From: CAMAVH01 sp036500145
Lineage (GTDB): Bacteria; Pseudomonadota; Alphaproteobacteria; SMXQ01
Assembly (NCBI GenBank): GCA_036500145.1
Contig: DASYCO010000020.1
Coordinates: 1-64,000, forward strand
Direction: 5' to 3'
DNA length: 64,000 nucleotides
Shown here: piece by piece, positions 28,897-37,714 of the stretch
Numbering within the stretch: the stretch's first letter is position 1
Layout of the letters: each line of letters opens with the position of its first letter
Position numbers and translations under genes: made by a program
The notes under the pieces: generated by a model
Database searches by the model: none
What the model was told of the DNA's origin: nothing
The model's input: only the letters and a program-made list of their open reading frames with translations

Positions 28897-29805
28897 CTAC
28901 GGCGCGCCGATGTCGCCGAGGCGCTGCCGCGCTTCCGCCAGCACGGTCGCGGCGCCGTTCGCCTGGGCAAGCTGCGCTGCGTTCGTCAGCCATTGGCGCG
29001 CGTCGGCGGGACGGCCGTTGGACTGAGCGGCCCGTCCGGCGCGCAGGTAGAAGTCCGCCGCCGCCGCGCCGTCGCCGGCGGCCTGCGCGGCTTGGCCGGC
29101 GAAGGCCAGGGCACGCGCGACGCCGGGCAGATCCTTGGTCTTGCGCCGCAGCTCGACGGTGTCTTGGAAACTCGTCACGGCCTGCGCCGGGGCGTTCGCC
29201 AGCAGCTGCGAGCGGCCGAGCAGTTCCTGGCGGTCGGCCTTGAGGCCGGGCTCGGTCGGCGCACTGAGGCCGTTCACGATGCGCGTCAACGTTGCCGCGT
29301 CGCCGCTGTCGGCGGCGATCATGCCGATCAGGTAGTCGGCGCGTGCCGTCAATGCGGCGTTGGTGCCGGCGGCCTCGCGGGCGCGCTGGGCGGTCTGGCC
29401 GGCCTGCGGGTCTTTCGCGCCATAGAGGGCGACGGCCTCGGCAAGTGTGAGGGCCGGGAAGGGGGCCTGGCCGCGCCGCGCCAGCTCGGTCGCGGTGTCT
29501 CGCGCGCGCCGCGCGGCGTCGGCCGGCCTGTCGTCGCGCAGCAGCGCCAAGGAAGATTCGTAGCCGAGGTCGCCGATGGCCGGCAGGTCGTCGCGCGCGA
29601 AGGCGCGCGCCAGCGCCCGGTCGTAAAGGCCGACGGCCTGGGCATATTGGCCGTTCTCGAAGGCGCCGCGCGCGAGGCGGCGCAGGCTGTCGAACTCATG
29701 GTCCTCGGCGGCGAGCTTGGCCGGATCGGGCGCGGGCGTGCCGCCGCAGGCGGCCAGCGCGGGAGCGACGGCGAGAAGGACGAAGGCGAGGGCGCGCATC
29801 TTCAT
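28897..29805 (-). CDS. Lipoprotein with TPR-like helical repeats, MCE operon
   Basis: 302 residues. The lipobox is LAAC with Cys20, so it should be a lipid-anchored envelope protein. The rest is helical and Ala-rich with TPR-like pairs (RRLARGAFENGQYAQAVGLY, YLIGMIAADSGDAATL). Its start overlaps the stop of the MCE gene by four bases, making it the last gene of the operon. MCE operons often end with an auxiliary lipoprotein of PqiC type, but this one is a helical-repeat protein instead. Confidence 0.8.
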   Translation of the reverse strand: MKMRALAFVLLAVAPALAACGGTPAPDPAKLAAEDHEFDSLRRLARGAFENGQYAQAVGLYDRALARAFARDDLPAIGDLGYESSLALLRDDRPADAARRARDTATELARRGQAPFPALTLAEAVALYGAKDPQAGQTAQRAREAAGTNAALTARADYLIGMIAADSGDAATLTRIVNGLSAPTEPGLKADRQELLGRSQLLANAPAQAVTSFQDTVELRRKTKDLPGVARALAFAGQAAQAAGDGAAAADFYLRAGRAAQSNGRPADARQWLTNAAQLAQANGAATVLAEARQRLGDIGAP

Positions 29806-30776
29806 GGCCGGATCTCCGTGGCCGGCAGGCGGGTTTCCGGCGGCGGCGCGGCGCTGCCGCCAAGCAGCCAGGAGGAACGCATCTGCGCCATCAGGCGCTC
29901 GGCCTCGGCGAGGGTCTGCTGGGTCTGGACCATGAGGGCCGGCACCGAATCGGCGGCGGCCGGCACGCGCTTGCCGAGATCCTTGCTCATGGCGTCGAGC
30001 GAGGCCAGCATCGCGTTCACGTTGTCGACCGTCTTGCCGAGGTTGTCCAGCAGCTGCGGCAGCCGCTCGTTGACCGTGCTGCCGGCCTGCGCGGTCTCCG
30101 CCGTCGTCTTGCGCAGGTTGTCGCTGATCGGCTGCAGGCGGTCGACCTGCTGCTGCACCGACTGGGCGACCGCCTCGAGCTGCTTGGAGAGGCCGTCGTC
30201 GCGCATCAGGCGGCCGACGGAGCCTTGGCCCTGCTCAAGCCCCTGCATCACGTTGGCGAGGGACGTGATCGTGCGCTGGGCATCGTCGAGGATCGGATAG
30301 ACGCGCTTCTGCAGGTCCGAGAGGATGTCGCTGATGCCGTCGGTGGCGGAGCGGTCGGTCGCGGCGTTGAGCACGGCATAGTCCCAGTCGAGCGGATCGC
30401 CGCGCCCGCGCGAGATTTCGAGGTAGGCCGCGCCGGCGATGCCGAACTGCTTCTTGATCACGACCTGGGAATCGCGGCGCACGAATTCCTTCATGGAGGA
30501 ATTGATCTCGACCTCCGCATGGAAGGCCTGGCGCGGGTCGATGACGATGCGCTTGACCACGCCGGCGCTAGTGCCGAGCACTTCCACGTTGGCGCCGGCG
30601 CTGAGGCCCGCCAGGCCCTCTTCCGGCAGCAGGATGTGCAGGGTGAGGACCGACTTGAACAGCCCTTGCAGGAAGCCGGCCTGCAGCACGGCGGCGCCGA
30701 ACAGGACGAGGCAGCCGATGAGCAGCCAGCCGCTGCGGGTGCGGACATATCGGAACAGCGGCGTCTGGGCGGTCAT
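29802..30776 (-). CDS. MCE-domain protein (MlaD-like), substrate-binding subunit
   Basis: 324 residues. One N-terminal transmembrane helix (about 15-35) anchors a periplasmic MCE domain (about 40-120; LSAGANVEVLGTSAGVVKRI, YLEISRG). A long helical C-terminal part follows, rich in Gln/Asp heptads, which in family members forms the tunnel or spacer. It would carry phospholipid between the permease and the outer membrane. ATG 30776 overlaps the upstream stop by four bases, which rules out the longer frame. Confidence 0.9.
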   Translation of the reverse strand: MTAQTPLFRYVRTRSGWLLIGCLVLFGAAVLQAGFLQGLFKSVLTLHILLPEEGLAGLSAGANVEVLGTSAGVVKRIVIDPRQAFHAEVEINSSMKEFVRRDSQVVIKKQFGIAGAAYLEISRGRGDPLDWDYAVLNAATDRSATDGISDILSDLQKRVYPILDDAQRTITSLANVMQGLEQGQGSVGRLMRDDGLSKQLEAVAQSVQQQVDRLQPISDNLRKTTAETAQAGSTVNERLPQLLDNLGKTVDNVNAMLASLDAMSKDLGKRVPAAADSVPALMVQTQQTLAEAERLMAQMRSSWLLGGSAAPPPETRLPATEIRP

Positions 30777-31495
30777 TGTTCGATTTCCTCGACGAGGCGA
30801 TTGTCCAAGATGATGTAGCGGCGGCAGTCGGGCAATGCGGCGGCGCCGGTCGGCGCGTCGTCCGGCACGAACCACAGGATGGCGGCGCCGTCGTCGCGGG
30901 CCTGGCGCATGGCGTTGAGCAGGCGGCCGAGGTTGCCGGGCGCGAAGTCCGCCAGGCGGGAGGCGACGAGCACCAGGTCCGGCTTGCCGAGGAAGGCGCG
31001 GACCAGGGAGGCGCGGCGCAGGTCGGCTTCGGCGTAGTCGTCGGGATAGCCCATGGGCAGGCCGAGGAAGCCGAGGCGCTGGGCGATCTGCGCCGCGTCG
31101 CGCAGCACGTCCTGGCGCGGCAGCCGGGTGTGGTAGAGCGTCGGCAGCAGGATGTTGCTGGCCAGCGGGACGTAGGACAGCCAGGCGGTGTCGTCGAGCG
31201 CGCAGCCGATGCGGCCGCGCCGGGCGTTGGCGTAGTCGGGCGGGCTGCCGATCCAGTCCTGGCCCTGGAACAGCACGCTGCCCTGCCGGGGAGGGCGCAG
31301 GCCGCAGGCCGCGTCGGCGATCAGCTGGGCGTGCTGCGTCTCGTTGACGGCGACGACGGCGAGTTCGCCGGCGGGAATCGCGAGGTCGACCGTCAGCTCG
31401 CCGCTCTGCAGGTCTGGGATGGGCAGGCGCACGTCCGCCAGCCAGAGCGTCGGCGGGATTTCTGCGTCTGAGATGCGAAGGTCCATGGTGCGCAC
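30773..31495 (-). CDS. ABC ATPase-like protein with degenerate motifs (MlaF position)
   Basis: 240 residues. The overall fold is an ABC nucleotide-binding domain (strand-loop-helix VAVNETQHAQLIADAACGL followed by RPPRQGSVLFQGQDW), but the key motifs are gone. Walker A GxxGxGKS/T is VNETQHAQL (50-58), the LSGGQ signature is YAEADLRRAS, and Walker B lacks the Asp-Glu pair (DLVLVASRL, 173-181). The frame is continuous and sits exactly between permease and MCE genes, so it is not an obvious pseudogene. ATP hydrolysis is doubtful. GTG 31495 or ATG 31486 may be the start. Confidence 0.8.
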   Translation of the reverse strand: MRTMDLRISDAEIPPTLWLADVRLPIPDLQSGELTVDLAIPAGELAVVAVNETQHAQLIADAACGLRPPRQGSVLFQGQDWIGSPPDYANARRGRIGCALDDTAWLSYVPLASNILLPTLYHTRLPRQDVLRDAAQIAQRLGFLGLPMGYPDDYAEADLRRASLVRAFLGKPDLVLVASRLADFAPGNLGRLLNAMRQARDDGAAILWFVPDDAPTGAAALPDCRRYIILDNRLVEEIEQ

Positions 31496-32323
31496 CTAGA
31501 GCAGCAGGCTGGCGACGGTGCTGATGCCGATGATCGCGAGCACGGAGCGCACGAAGCCGACGGGCAGCATCTCATGGAAGCCGGAACGGGTGGCGATGCG
31601 GTCGTTTGCTGTCAAGGCGGCGACGGCGCCGATCGCCAGGCCGATCAGCAGGGTCTTGACCGGCAGGATGGCGTAGCCGGCGCTGCCGACCACCGTGTAG
31701 GCGCGGCCTACGAATTCCGCGAAGCGCACGGTGGCGTTGCCGGTCAGCACGGCGAAGGCGTAGCCGGACAGGAAGGTGGCGAAGATCAGCACGATGGCGA
31801 GGCAGAAGACGCTGAGCGCCAGCGCCACCGAGCGAGGCACGACGAAGAGCAGGAAGGGGTCGAGGCCCATGGCGTCGAGCGCGCGGTCATGGCCGGACTG
31901 GCGCATGGCCGCCAGCTCGCTCAGCATGATGAGCCCGCCGCGACCGACGATGAGCAGGCCGACGAAGATCGGCGCGATCTCGCGCACGATGATGGTGCCG
32001 ACGATGGAGAGGAACTGGCCGCTATCGCCGAGCTGGCCGTACCAGTAGAGGCCCTGCGCCAGCAGGGACACGCCGAGGACGACGCCCAGCACGACGACGG
32101 CGAGCAGGCTCTGGACGGCCACGATGTCCATGAAGCGCCAGAACTCGGCGCGCACCGGGCGGCGCCAGACGACGGGCCGTAGCGCCTGATGCACGATGCT
32201 GGCGAGGATCGCGAAGAACAGGATCAGCTTGTTGAAGGGGCGCAGCGGCGCGCTGGCGACGGCATGGAAGAAATGCCGTTCCTTCGGCGCCTCGGCGCGG
32301 CCGTTCATGGGGGCGTCGCTCAC
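31496..32323 (-). CDS. MlaE-family ABC lipid transport permease
   Basis: 275 residues with the MlaE permease layout: an N-terminal amphipathic segment and about five membrane helices. The conserved stretch IIVREIAPIFVGLLIVGRGG is followed by ELAAMRQSGHDRALDAMGLDP, the cytoplasmic coupling region. It overlaps the upstream sensor-cyclase gene by four bases and abuts the ATPase-like gene without a gap, so all are one transcript. Confidence 0.93.
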   Translation of the reverse strand: MSDAPMNGRAEAPKERHFFHAVASAPLRPFNKLILFFAILASIVHQALRPVVWRRPVRAEFWRFMDIVAVQSLLAVVVLGVVLGVSLLAQGLYWYGQLGDSGQFLSIVGTIIVREIAPIFVGLLIVGRGGLIMLSELAAMRQSGHDRALDAMGLDPFLLFVVPRSVALALSVFCLAIVLIFATFLSGYAFAVLTGNATVRFAEFVGRAYTVVGSAGYAILPVKTLLIGLAIGAVAALTANDRIATRSGFHEMLPVGFVRSVLAIIGISTVASLLL

Positions 32324-34683
32324 AGCCGCCCCCGCAGGGTGAAGGTCGTCATCTCGCCGATGCGCTCGAGGTAGTAGGCGCCGACGCGGCGGAACAGGAA
32401 GCGGCTGTTCAGGTATTCATAGGCGCTCTGGCTGACGTGGATGGAGCCGGCCGCCGCCGTGGCGGCGAGCGCCTGGCCGAGCTGCACCGATTCGCCCCAG
32501 ATGTTGTAAGGGCCTTGGTCGCCGACGGCGGTGCCGACGGCGACGCCGCTGTCGATCCCCATGGCGAAGAGCGGCGTGCGGTTGTAGCGCCGCGACAGCG
32601 CGCCGCAATGATCACGCAATTCGAGGGCGGCGTTGGCGAGATTGACGGCGGCGGCCTCGCCGTCGCCGTCGAACCCGTCGGCGGCGAAGATCTCGTTGCC
32701 GACGATCTTGAGGTAGCGGACATGGTGGCGGTCGCAGGCGACCCGCGCCGCCTCGGCGATGTTCTCCAGCAGGTCTTCGGGGGCCTGGGCGTCCGCCGAC
32801 AGGGCGCTGTTCAGGTCGAGCCGCAGGGTCATGCTCGTCACGCGCGGGAAGACCGTGGCGGCGCCGGAGGCCTTGCCGTTGAAACGGCGCATGGCGAGGC
32901 GCTGGCGCTCGCCGGTGATGGAGGCCGTGCGCAGGGCGGCGGGCTCCGCCGCCAGCGGCGCACCGGCGAAGGCGACCTCCTCGTGGGCCTGCTGCGCCTG
33001 CGCGGCCCCGGGATCCTCCATCTGCGGCAGGTGAGTGCCGAGCCAGCGCGCGAAGCTGCGCAGCAGCAGGAGCGTGGCGTCGCCCGAATCCGCGTCGAGC
33101 GGGACATGCTCCAGCGCCAGGTAGCCGACGATGGCGCCCTGCTGGCTCAGGGGAAACAGCAGCAGGTTGCGCTTTCCCGCATTCGCCGGATAGAGGCTGC
33201 GCACTTCGGCCAGGCGCGGATCGGTCCTGGCGTCCTCGACGATGGTCTCCTCGCCTTGAGAGACTGCCTGGAACAGCTCGGGGATCTGGTCGCGCGCGAT
33301 CTCGATGCCGGCGGTGTGGCTGCCGCTGTCCGCGTCGTAGGCATCCAGGCAGAAGGCCGTCGACTGGTTCAGCTCGAAGCGCCAGACGCGCACGCTGGCG
33401 GCCTTGGCGGCGCGGGCGACGGCTTCGGTGAAGCGCGCCAGCTGCAGCAGGCCGACCACGGGCTCGCCCGCGAGCGCGCCAAGCTCCGCGAAGGACAGCT
33501 CGCGCCGCTCCATGGCGCCTTCGCGGCGCGTCATGGCGCGCCTCGCGCGGTCGGCCGCGAAGCTCTGGCGGATCAGCAAGGTCGCGATGAACAGGGCCAG
33601 CGCGACGACGGCGGCGGACATGTAGAGGGAGTTGCGCGTGTTCTGGCCGACGAAGCCGACGAAGTCGTTCTCGGGCACGACGAACAGCAGCATCCAGTTG
33701 CGGGTGATGATGTTGGAGAGGGACGAGCCGAGGATGACGTAGCGGGCGTGGTCGATCTCGGTCAGCGACTGGCGCGGCCCGACGCGGACCCTGTCGTAGG
33801 CCTCGGTCACATAGGGGCGGTTAAGCTCCGTGATGTTGGCGAGGCGCAGCTCGCCGTTTTCGTCGTTCGTCGGGTTGCTGCGGTGGCGCTGGGCGATGAC
33901 GCGGCCCTGCTCGTCGATGATCAGGCTCTCGCTGCGCCCGCTGATGCGCAGGCCGGCGAGGAAGTCGTTGAGCTCGTCGAGGTAGATGTCGACGCCGACG
34001 ATGGTCGTCGGGTGGCCGTCGGCGTCGCGCGCCGCGAGAGAGGCGGTGATGCCGGGCTTCTTGTCGGTGAAGAAGACGTAGGCGTCGGTCCAGGTCACGT
34101 CCTGGGCCTCGGTCGCGTCGGTGAACCAGGGCCGGGTGCGCGGATCGTAGGTGTCGGCCGGGTCGAGGTCGGTGCCGGTGACCTTGCCGTCGGCGTCGCG
34201 CCGGGTCCAGGTCGTCGTCAGCTTGCCGTCGCGCCGCTCCATGAACTTGCTGTCGACGCCGCCGACGTCGTTGCGCCGCAGCATCAGGTAGTCGCCGGCC
34301 GGGTCGGCGACGCTGATCAGCGCGATCATCGGCGCGTCCTGCAGCAGGCGCATGCCGAAACGCTCGAGCGTCTGGCGGTTCCTGGGCTCGAAGGTGTCGC
34401 CGGACGAGGCGGCGGTCAGGGCGCGCACGGCGTTGTCGGCTGGCTTGAAATGGGCTCCGACTTCCAGCCGGACCTGCTGCTCGAGCACGACGAGGAGGTC
34501 GCGCGACAGGGCCAGCGTGCCCTCGCGGTTGCTCTGGTAGGAATAGACCGCGATGCCGATCAGGCCGAGCATCATCAGCGCGACGCTCGCGATGGGGATG
34601 CCGAAGCGGAAGAAGCGCAGCCGCCGTGCCTGCCGGACCTCGCCAAGATCCTCGTTCGCGTCGAATATCTCTTGGTTACGCAT
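32320..34683 (-). CDS. Membrane sensor with Cache, GAF and class III cyclase-like domains
   Basis: 787 residues and first gene of the MCE operon. One membrane helix (about 26-48) is followed by a large extracytoplasmic double-Cache region (about 50-340; DPRTRPWFTDA, TTIVGVDIYLDELNDFL), a second helix (about 355-375), a GAF-like domain (about 410-560) and a class III cyclase-like domain (about 600-787; IDSGVAVGTAVGDQGPYNIWGESV). Of the two metal-binding Asp, the first may be Asp623 (LRLDL), but the second is Asn663 (LKIVGNEIF). Activity is therefore uncertain. It may sense an envelope ligand and control the transporter. Confidence 0.82.
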   Translation of the reverse strand: MRNQEIFDANEDLGEVRQARRLRFFRFGIPIASVALMMLGLIGIAVYSYQSNREGTLALSRDLLVVLEQQVRLEVGAHFKPADNAVRALTAASSGDTFEPRNRQTLERFGMRLLQDAPMIALISVADPAGDYLMLRRNDVGGVDSKFMERRDGKLTTTWTRRDADGKVTGTDLDPADTYDPRTRPWFTDATEAQDVTWTDAYVFFTDKKPGITASLAARDADGHPTTIVGVDIYLDELNDFLAGLRISGRSESLIIDEQGRVIAQRHRSNPTNDENGELRLANITELNRPYVTEAYDRVRVGPRQSLTEIDHARYVILGSSLSNIITRNWMLLFVVPENDFVGFVGQNTRNSLYMSAAVVALALFIATLLIRQSFAADRARRAMTRREGAMERRELSFAELGALAGEPVVGLLQLARFTEAVARAAKAASVRVWRFELNQSTAFCLDAYDADSGSHTAGIEIARDQIPELFQAVSQGEETIVEDARTDPRLAEVRSLYPANAGKRNLLLFPLSQQGAIVGYLALEHVPLDADSGDATLLLLRSFARWLGTHLPQMEDPGAAQAQQAHEEVAFAGAPLAAEPAALRTASITGERQRLAMRRFNGKASGAATVFPRVTSMTLRLDLNSALSADAQAPEDLLENIAEAARVACDRHHVRYLKIVGNEIFAADGFDGDGEAAAVNLANAALELRDHCGALSRRYNRTPLFAMGIDSGVAVGTAVGDQGPYNIWGESVQLGQALAATAAAGSIHVSQSAYEYLNSRFLFRRVGAYYLERIGEMTTFTLRGRL

Positions 34684-34865
34684 GGACGGATCTCATCGTG
34701 TCCTGTGACGCGCGTCTCGTTCCCCGGCGAGGCCATTGTCGGCCAGCATGGCCGATCCGGCAATGGGCGGATTTGCCAAGAATGTCACGGTCTTGGTCGA
34801 TTTGACAAAGAAGCGGCGAGGCGTCAGTTCTGTCGTCCGTCCATCGCTGATATGAAGTTGGGACC
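34684..34865. promoter_or_regulatory. Divergent promoter region of the MCE operon and the hydroxyacid dehydrogenase
   Basis: 182 bases between divergent genes, with AT-richer patches (TTTGACAAAGAAGC near 34801). No clear paired -35/-10 was assigned. Confidence 0.4.
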
Positions 34866-35834
34866 ATGGCCGCATCCAAGCCCGTCGTTCTCGCCACCCG
34901 CAAGCTGCCCGAGCCCGTCGAGGAGCGGCTGCGGGCGAGCTACCAGGCCATCCTCAATCCCGACGACAGGCCGCTGAGCCCCGACGAGCTGCTGCGTCGC
35001 GCCGACGGCGTCGACGGCATCCTCTGCACGTTGACCGACAGGCTGTCGGCGGCGGCGATCGCCGCCCTGCCGGCGCGGGTGCGCATCCTGGCGACCTTCT
35101 CGGTCGGCCATGAGCACATCGACCTTCAGGCGGCGCAGGCGCGCGGCCTCTGCGTCACCAACACGCCGGGCGCCCTTACGGAGGCGACCGCCGACATCGC
35201 CTTCCTGCTGATGCTGGGCGCCGCGCGGCGCGCCTACGAGGGCGAGCGGCTGCTGCGCAGCGGCCAGTGGCAGGGCTGGGCGCCAACGCAGCTGATGGGA
35301 ACGGCGCTGCAGGGCAAGCGCCTCGGCATCGCCGGCATGGGCCGCATCGGCCAGGCCGTGGCGCGGCGCGCCCTGGCCTTCGGCATGACGGTCCGCTACA
35401 CCGGCCGCAAGCCGCGCGACCTCGGCCCGGGCCTGCCGGCGACCTTCCATGCGGACGACGCGGCCTTCCTCGCCGAATGCGACGTGCTGTCGCTGCACAT
35501 GGCCTCGACGCCCGAGACGCGCCACTGGCTCGACGCGCGACGCGTCGGCCTGCTGCCGAAGGGGGCCATCGTCGTCAACACGGCGCGCGGCGACCTGGTG
35601 GATGACGGCGCCCTGATTGACGGGCTGACGAGCGGCCATCTGCGCGCGGCCGGCCTCGACGTCTTCGCCGGCGAGCCCGCCATCGACGCGCGCTACCGCG
35701 ACATCTCCAACGCCATGCTGCTGCCCCATCTCGGCAGCGCAACCTTCGAGACGCGCTGCGCCATGGGCTTTCGCGCCCTCGACAACCTCGACGCCTTCTT
35801 CGCCGGCGCGCCGCCGCGAGACAAGCTTGCCTGA
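34866..35834 (+). CDS. D-2-hydroxyacid dehydrogenase (glyoxylate/hydroxypyruvate reductase type)
   Basis: 322 residues. The NAD(P) motif GMGRIGQAVARRA is near residue 158, and the catalytic triad is Arg in NTARGDLVDD, Glu in DVFAGEPAID and His in LLPHLGSAT. It probably interconverts glyoxylate/glycolate or hydroxypyruvate/glycerate. The next gene, overlapping by eight bases, is a glycerate kinase, so the pair makes sense as hydroxypyruvate to glycerate to 2-phosphoglycerate. Confidence 0.92.
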   Translation: MAASKPVVLATRKLPEPVEERLRASYQAILNPDDRPLSPDELLRRADGVDGILCTLTDRLSAAAIAALPARVRILATFSVGHEHIDLQAAQARGLCVTNTPGALTEATADIAFLLMLGAARRAYEGERLLRSGQWQGWAPTQLMGTALQGKRLGIAGMGRIGQAVARRALAFGMTVRYTGRKPRDLGPGLPATFHADDAAFLAECDVLSLHMASTPETRHWLDARRVGLLPKGAIVVNTARGDLVDDGALIDGLTSGHLRAAGLDVFAGEPAIDARYRDISNAMLLPHLGSATFETRCAMGFRALDNLDAFFAGAPPRDKLA

Positions 35835-37137
35835 TCCCGTGGAATCCCCCGAAGCGCTGCTGCGCGCGAGCTTCATGGCCGCCGTCGCCGCCGCCGATCC
35901 GCTGAAGGTGGTGCCTGGGGCCTTGCCCGTGCCGCCGAAGGGCCGCACCGTCGTGGTCGGCGCCGGCAAGGCCGCGGCCGCCATGGCCAAGGCGGTGGAG
36001 ACGGCCTGGCCGGCGGATGCGCCGCTCGAAGGCCTCGTCGTCACGCGCTACGGCCATGGCTACGGCGATGGTTGTGGCGGTGCGCCCCTGCGTCGCCTGC
36101 GCGTGGTGGAGGCGGGCCATCCCGTGCCCGACGCGGCAGGCGAGGCGGCGGCGCACGAGATCCTGGCGCTCGCCGGCTCGGCGGGGTCCGGCGACCTGCT
36201 GCTGGCGCTATTCTCCGGCGGCGGTTCGAGCCTGCTCGCGCTGCCCTTGCCGCCGCTCGCCATCGCGGAGTTGAGGGCGACGACGGCCGAGCTGCTGCGA
36301 TGCGGCGCGCCGATCCAGGACATCAACGCGGTGCGCAAGCATTTGTCGCTGCTGCAAGGCGGTCGGCTGGCGGCCCTGTGCCGCGCCCCCATCGAGACCT
36401 TGCTGATCTCCGACGTGGTCGGCGACGCGCCGACCCATATCGCCAGCGGTCCCACCGTGGCCGACCCGACGACCTACGGCGAAGCCCTGGACATCCTGGA
36501 TCGTTACGACTGCCGCGTGCCGTCGGGCGTGCGCGAGCTGCTGGCACGGGGCGCTGCCGGCGCGCTCGAAGAGACGCCCAAGTCCGGCGACGCCGTCTTC
36601 GCGCGCACGCGCACGCAGGTCGTCGCCACCGCGCGCCGCAGCCTCGATGCGGCAGCGGAGGTCTTCCGCCGGGCGGGCGTGACGCCCGTGCTGCTCGGCG
36701 ACGACGTGACGGGCGAGGCGCGCGAGGTGGCGCAAGCCCATGCCGCGCTCGTGCGCGACATCCTCGGCGACCGCGGTTCGCATCGCGCGCCGGTCGCGCT
36801 GATCTCGGGCGGCGAATGCACGGTGACGGTGCGGAATCCGAAGGGGCGGGGCGGGCGCTGCGCGGAATATCTGCTGGCGCTGGCCATCGCGCTTGGCGAG
36901 GGCCTGCCGGTGCACGGCCTTGCGGCGGACACCGACGGCATCGACGGTTCGGAGGACAATGCCGGCGCGCTGCTCGCGCCGGACACGCTGGCCAAGGCGC
37001 GGGCCGCTGGGCTGGATGCAGGACAGTCGTTGGCGGAGAACGACAGCTACGGTTTCTTCGCGGCACTTGGCGCGCTCGTCGTGACCGGGCCGACGCGCAC
37101 CAACGTCAACGACTTCCGGGCCGTCCTGATTCCGTGA
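35827..37137 (+). CDS. Glycerate 2-kinase (MOFRL family)
   Basis: 436 residues of the GckA/TtuD type: VVGAGKAAAAMAKAVE, LLLALFSGGGSSLLALP in the N-terminal GCKA domain, and NPKGRGGRCAEYLLALA plus AADTDGIDGSEDNAGAL in the C-terminal MOFRL domain. It phosphorylates D-glycerate to 2-phosphoglycerate, feeding glycolysis. The longest frame starts at TTG 35827 and overlaps the dehydrogenase; GTG 35839 is an alternative. Confidence 0.9.
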   Translation: MPDPVESPEALLRASFMAAVAAADPLKVVPGALPVPPKGRTVVVGAGKAAAAMAKAVETAWPADAPLEGLVVTRYGHGYGDGCGGAPLRRLRVVEAGHPVPDAAGEAAAHEILALAGSAGSGDLLLALFSGGGSSLLALPLPPLAIAELRATTAELLRCGAPIQDINAVRKHLSLLQGGRLAALCRAPIETLLISDVVGDAPTHIASGPTVADPTTYGEALDILDRYDCRVPSGVRELLARGAAGALEETPKSGDAVFARTRTQVVATARRSLDAAAEVFRRAGVTPVLLGDDVTGEAREVAQAHAALVRDILGDRGSHRAPVALISGGECTVTVRNPKGRGGRCAEYLLALAIALGEGLPVHGLAADTDGIDGSEDNAGALLAPDTLAKARAAGLDAGQSLAENDSYGFFAALGALVVTGPTRTNVNDFRAVLIP

Positions 37138-37255
37138 GTCGCTGCACCGGCATCCGGCCCAAATGGGTAGGAGGGCGGCGCAAAGGGGAATGCCGGACGA
37201 TTCTGAGCCCCGTCTGCGCCGAAACGGCGGCGGCGTCCTGCGCTAAAAGCAGGGC

Positions 37256-37690
37256 ATGGGATACGCCCTAAAGATCTGCTGTGTTCTTTTGAGCCTCGGC
37301 CTTTCGGCCTGCGGCGGCGCTGCGGTCGGCATCGGCTCGCTGGTCATGCAGGGCTTGCAGATGGCCAGCGGCACGACGCCGTCGTCGTCCAACGCCAGCA
37401 AGAACACCGCGCCCTTCACCCGCACCGACAATGCCCAGGAACAGCAGGGCCTGCAGGACGTGACGTCGAAGACGGTCTCGGAATCCTGCACCGCGATCAA
37501 GGAAGAGGCCGCCGCCTCGCCGGAGGGGCAGCAGTCGCTGCTGCCGAGCGCCCAGGCGACGGGGCGGCGCCAGTGCGGCTATCGCAACGTCTGCCTGCCG
37601 GGCACCAGCCGGCCGGTGAAGATGCTGATCTGCGAGAGCCCGACGCCGGTCGCGCAGGATCCTGCCGCGCCGCAGGCGAACCCGGGTTGA
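37256..37690 (+). CDS. Small lipoprotein, unrecognised
   Basis: 144 residues with a signal ending in lipobox LSAC (Cys19). The mature part is low-complexity at first (Ser/Thr/Asn-rich) and then has three cysteines (SESCTAI, RRQCGYRNVCLP) plus a late one (LICESP), which could form disulfides in the periplasm. I know no family for it. It lies at the edge of the curli/holdfast-like locus and converges on the next secreted-protein gene. Confidence 0.65.
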   Translation: MGYALKICCVLLSLGLSACGGAAVGIGSLVMQGLQMASGTTPSSSNASKNTAPFTRTDNAQEQQGLQDVTSKTVSESCTAIKEEAAASPEGQQSLLPSAQATGRRQCGYRNVCLPGTSRPVKMLICESPTPVAQDPAAPQANPG

Positions 37691-37714
37691 GCCGGCTCGC
37701 CTGCGCGGCTTCGC

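Noticed and set aside
32437..34977. 846-residue plus-strand open frame over the cyclase gene
   Set aside because: Antisense to a Cache-GAF-cyclase protein with clear domains; no family features of its own.
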